Below are positions 60,844 to 64,000 of a stretch of 64,000 nt of DNA, piece after piece. Within the stretch, counting starts at the first letter, position 1, and each line of letters starts with the position of its first letter. This DNA comes from Chaenocephalus aceratus. Its lineage: Eukaryota > Chordata > Actinopteri > Perciformes > Channichthyidae. The notes under the pieces were generated by a model. The model searched no databases. It saw nothing but the letters and a program-made list of their open reading frames with translations, and was not told the origin of the DNA. The stretch covers positions 682,001 through 746,000 of the forward strand of contig CM043803.1 of the NCBI GenBank assembly GCA_023974075.1, given 5' to 3'. Position numbers and translations under genes: made by a program.

Positions 60844-62714
60844 CCAGGGGTTTCCCCCTCTCTCCCCCCCGAAATCCAAAAAAGCCAGTCTTTTTATGCT
60901 CAAAAAACCGGATAGAAAACCCCAAAAACACCTCCTCTATACCCAACCAACATATTCTATTGGCTCTGGCATAAGACACACCTTCCCAAGTTTGTGTAAA
61001 ACAAAACATGACCAGACATGGCTATGACATAACCACCCTTTTGAGGCCTCAATGTGTTTCTCCTTAAGTCCGGAGCCCCCCTCCCTGCTGTGAGAGGAGA
61101 GGAAGGAACCTGCCTACTCTCTTATCAGAGAGTGAGGCATAAATCATTATAGGTCTTACACTCAACTTAACAAACCACTTTGTTTTGTTTATGCTGTAAA
61201 TATAGAAAAACCTAAAATATGAAGCATTTTCATGTGGGTTATACAAGAATATAATTGATTATATTTGATTATAACTAACTTTCGTTTTAAGTATTCAACA
61301 TACTATGAAGCTCTCAACAACTGTTACAGACTATCACATATCATAATCATTTGTTACATTGTCATCCTCACTGATAGCAGAGGCACTTTATTTTGTATTC
61401 TACATACCAATATGAAAGTTTTCCTTTAATGGGTTTGAATTAGCCCTTTGGTTAATTCATGTAGAAATAGAACACTATGTTTCTTAACACAACAACGCTT
61501 TCATTTTAGCAGAGCGTCAGATTGAAAATACAAACGCACCCATAAATAACTGTCAGTTACATTTAAAGATTCGAAATCTTTCTAGTTTAGTCCTGTTACG
61601 ACGTATGTGAATGACAGCTTCTGACACGAAGTAAACATTGACCCAAACTTTCACCAAGCAACCCAACGGAGCGTTTCAGACAATGCTGTATAGATACTAT
61701 GAGAACATGTATACTTTACTGCATGTAACAACCGTAAATACAAGTCTGAATCTGAAAATTAGCATGATTTCCCTCCTATGCAAGATTCTGAATAAATGAC
61801 GTTCAATCGTATATATCATCAATCATATACTGTGGTATTCCTACTTTACGGAAGTAAAAGAGCTGCGTATTTCTTCAAAAGTGGACTTTACTTGTAACAG
61901 AGTAAAAATACTACTTTTACATAAATAAAACACGAGTAGCATAATTTTCCATCTCTGGATGATTTGTAGACAAACATCGCTCACAGAACTTTATTTTTAA
62001 TCCTGATCTCCGAAAATACCAAATGTGTTTGGTTACCAATTGGGTAAATGTTTACAGAATACAAAAGGCATCTGCAACATTTCCATCTGATTGAAAAATG
62101 CAGCCATGAATCACACGGAGCTATCTTGTGGCTTCGATGAAGATCTGGAGGAAGCCGACATGATGTCAGCCTGCATAGAATATGATGAGTTTATTAACTG
62201 TAAGCTGGAGTAATCTGTAAATGATCAAGTAAACATTCACCATTCCTCTCGTGAACAAGAGGAAAGCCTCTCCTGCTTTAATCATAGTTGTTGTGCAAAT
62301 GCACAACAGTGAGCGGAAGGGAGGGTATGCGAGTTGCAGATATTGACTGTGACAGTATTCATGTTGATTCTCAAAGGATCACAACATACGAACATTAAAT
62401 TGGATGTGAAATCCCATGCAAACACTTAAAGTGACCAACAAGGTTAGTGGCTGCATGCAGAGCAGCTCGAGGCGGACTGTTACTGCAATCAGCTTTTAGC
62501 TCTGGGACTGGAGCTCTGATTCACGTTTAGTCAGCATGACTCAATTCTTATGTCATTAACTTAACAGTCGGAGCTGTTGGAGATGATTTCATATAATGAC
62601 TGTAGGTGTGTCTGGAACAGTACGAGTATTGTGTCAGCGATGCCACTCTGTAGTAGAGAGGCTGCATCATGTTCCATTTTCACAACCATTCAACAAAGAA
62701 GTTGGAAGAAAATC
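60844..62714. other. Downstream intergenic stretch
   Basis: 61870-61960 carries the dispersed ggactttacttgtaacagag repeat. 62107-62214 is a 35-codon ATG frame described among the findings. Otherwise nothing recognised. Confidence 0.35.
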
Positions 62715-62800
62715 AATTCATTTCATTTCATTTCAAACCTTTATTTAACCAGATTGGTCCATTGAGATCATAGATCTCTTTTTCAAGGGAGACCTGCAAT
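62715..62800 (-). mobile_element. LINE 3'-end fragment, (GAAAT)n-tailed family
   Basis: tcatttcatttcatttcaaa, cctttatttaaccagattgg and tctctttttcaagggagacc. Reverse complement of 36350-36445. Confidence 0.75.
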
Positions 62801-63590
62801 GCATCTTAAGTGGTAGAATTTTCATTTAAAATAGTATGTAAGTACATTTGTTTAACTTACAGTAAGTACTATACTGGGTTTGTGTTTTGTCATGTTTTAA
62901 ACCTTTTATAGTATTTTTTGTAAGTTGTCTTTGGGTGTTGTGAAAGACGCCTCCAAATAATGTATCAATTATTTATAGCCCACAGATAAGAGTATTGCAA
63001 TATTTATATTTTTGCATGCACACAAACAATTGAACTATGCACACAATTCAGAAAACTTGAAGGTCATGCATCAACAAGGAGACTCTAGACAGCCAGCTCC
63101 ATTGTTTTCACTCAAAAGGAATTAATAAATAAACCTGGACTAAATCTTAAGGAGAGCTACTTGAATATGATTTCAAGTCTTTTTTTGTTTAAGTAAGAAG
63201 TTTAATCGTCTGCTTCGTTTAACTTCTACTCCTTTAAATTCAGAGGCAAATACGTTACATTTAATTGATAACTTAAGTTACTTGAAGATTCAGATAAAAC
63301 AAAATGTACCAAAAGATAAATGACGAACTTTTATAGTTGAAGTTAAAACATTTACAAGCTACCAAGCGGCATAGTAATTACTTAAAATGGTGTCTATGTT
63401 TACCAGCTGTAAAAGGTAAGTTCATAAAACATTAATGCACCATTATAATCCTTAATTTCATATACAATTCTGAAAAGACCAATCTGCATAATGAGTGTTT
63501 TTTTGGGGAGGGTACTTATAAGTTATTGGATGGCAATACGTTGGTACTTTCTAAAGAGTATTTGACTATTACTTAATGGACCAAGACAAT
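62801..63590. other. Downstream intergenic stretch
   Basis: 63200-63330 is a copy of the dispersed acttctactcctttaaattc repeat. The rest is unassigned. Confidence 0.35.
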
Positions 63591-63592
63591 CT

Positions 63593-64000
63593 GTCACGGA
63601 TGAGTGAAGGAAGCAGGACCCAAATGCAGATAACTTTTGAGAAACCCTTTATTCCAAGGATAAAGGATAAATGACAAATACAGAACACTCTCCGGTGATC
63701 TCCGTCACCAACAACAATGACCCAACACTGAACACAGACAGAGACAAGACTAAATACAAGAAGGGGTAATCAAGACAACGAGAAACAGCCGGGCAGGGGA
63801 GGAGAAACACAAGGACAACAGGTGGAACACAATCGGGTAATCAGGGAGGGAAACAAACAGAAAGCAGACAGGCAGGAATGGGGTGAACACTTAACACATA
63901 AGACAGGAAACCCAAAGACAAGAAAAACACCAACAACAGACAAAACTACAAGCGTACATAACAGGTAATTGTGACAGAACCCCCCCTCAAGGGACGGATT
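63593..64000. repeat. Repeat, start of an element cut by the window end
   Basis: tgtcacggatgagtgaagga at 63592 and caataac...aattgtgacagaaccccccc at 63966 have complementary cores (tgtcac / gtgaca). The sequence between is A-rich on this strand with many acaa/agaca runs. From memory it resembles a dispersed fish repeat associated with retroelements. The right boundary is outside the window. Confidence 0.5.

Overview
The window looks like a piece of a teleost (bony fish) nuclear genome, probably a percomorph. It has long AT-rich introns, vertebrate-style GT-AG splicing, abundant short inverted-repeat DNA transposons (hAT-like and PIF/Harbinger-like), 5'-truncated L2-type LINE tails, and long TG/CGTG, GATA and AAT microsatellites. 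No prokaryotic gene organisation is visible.

The one protein-coding gene I can support is a class B1 G-protein-coupled receptor on the + strand, best called corticotropin-releasing hormone receptor 1 (crhr1). Ten coding exons lie at 14196-14281, 22559-22665, 29863-29983, 31153-31306, 35969-36029, 36879-36951, 41798-41883, 42076-42211, 42427-42468 and 48534-48674. All nine introns have gt...ag ends and compatible phases. Together they encode 334 residues, from the last part of the extracellular hormone-binding domain through all seven transmembrane helices to the C-terminal stop. The signal peptide and first part of the extracellular domain (about 80 residues in the human protein) are not recognisable and probably lie upstream of the window.

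Layout: 1-14195 is upstream sequence or a 5' intron, rich in repeats (a 2.3-kb hAT-like element with a very large palindrome, an L2-type LINE tail, a CGTG microsatellite, two copies of an inverted-repeat element and one 437-bp hAT element). 14196-48674 is crhr1, whose introns carry most of the repeats: a Harbinger-like element with a hAT element inside it (18037-19347), a 358-bp hAT element (26788-27145), a 3.06-kb element with about 500-bp terminal inverted repeats (32550-35611), a second L2-type LINE tail (40229-41090), a GATA microsatellite, and a three-level nest of elements (47198-48475). 48675 to about 49900 is the probable 3' UTR. 49900-64000 has no gene I recognise. It holds another LINE end, a four-level nest of elements (54304-55795), a 57/60-bp minisatellite that keeps an open frame, and a roughly 4-kb inverted-repeat element (56884-60843) containing a dead reverse-transcriptase fragment.

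No clearly new biochemical system was found. The most informative structures are the reconstructable nested insertions with intact target-site duplications, the 262-bp-arm palindrome, the long-TIR element close to a crhr1 splice acceptor, and an inverted pair of hAT copies bracketing the first visible crhr1 exon.
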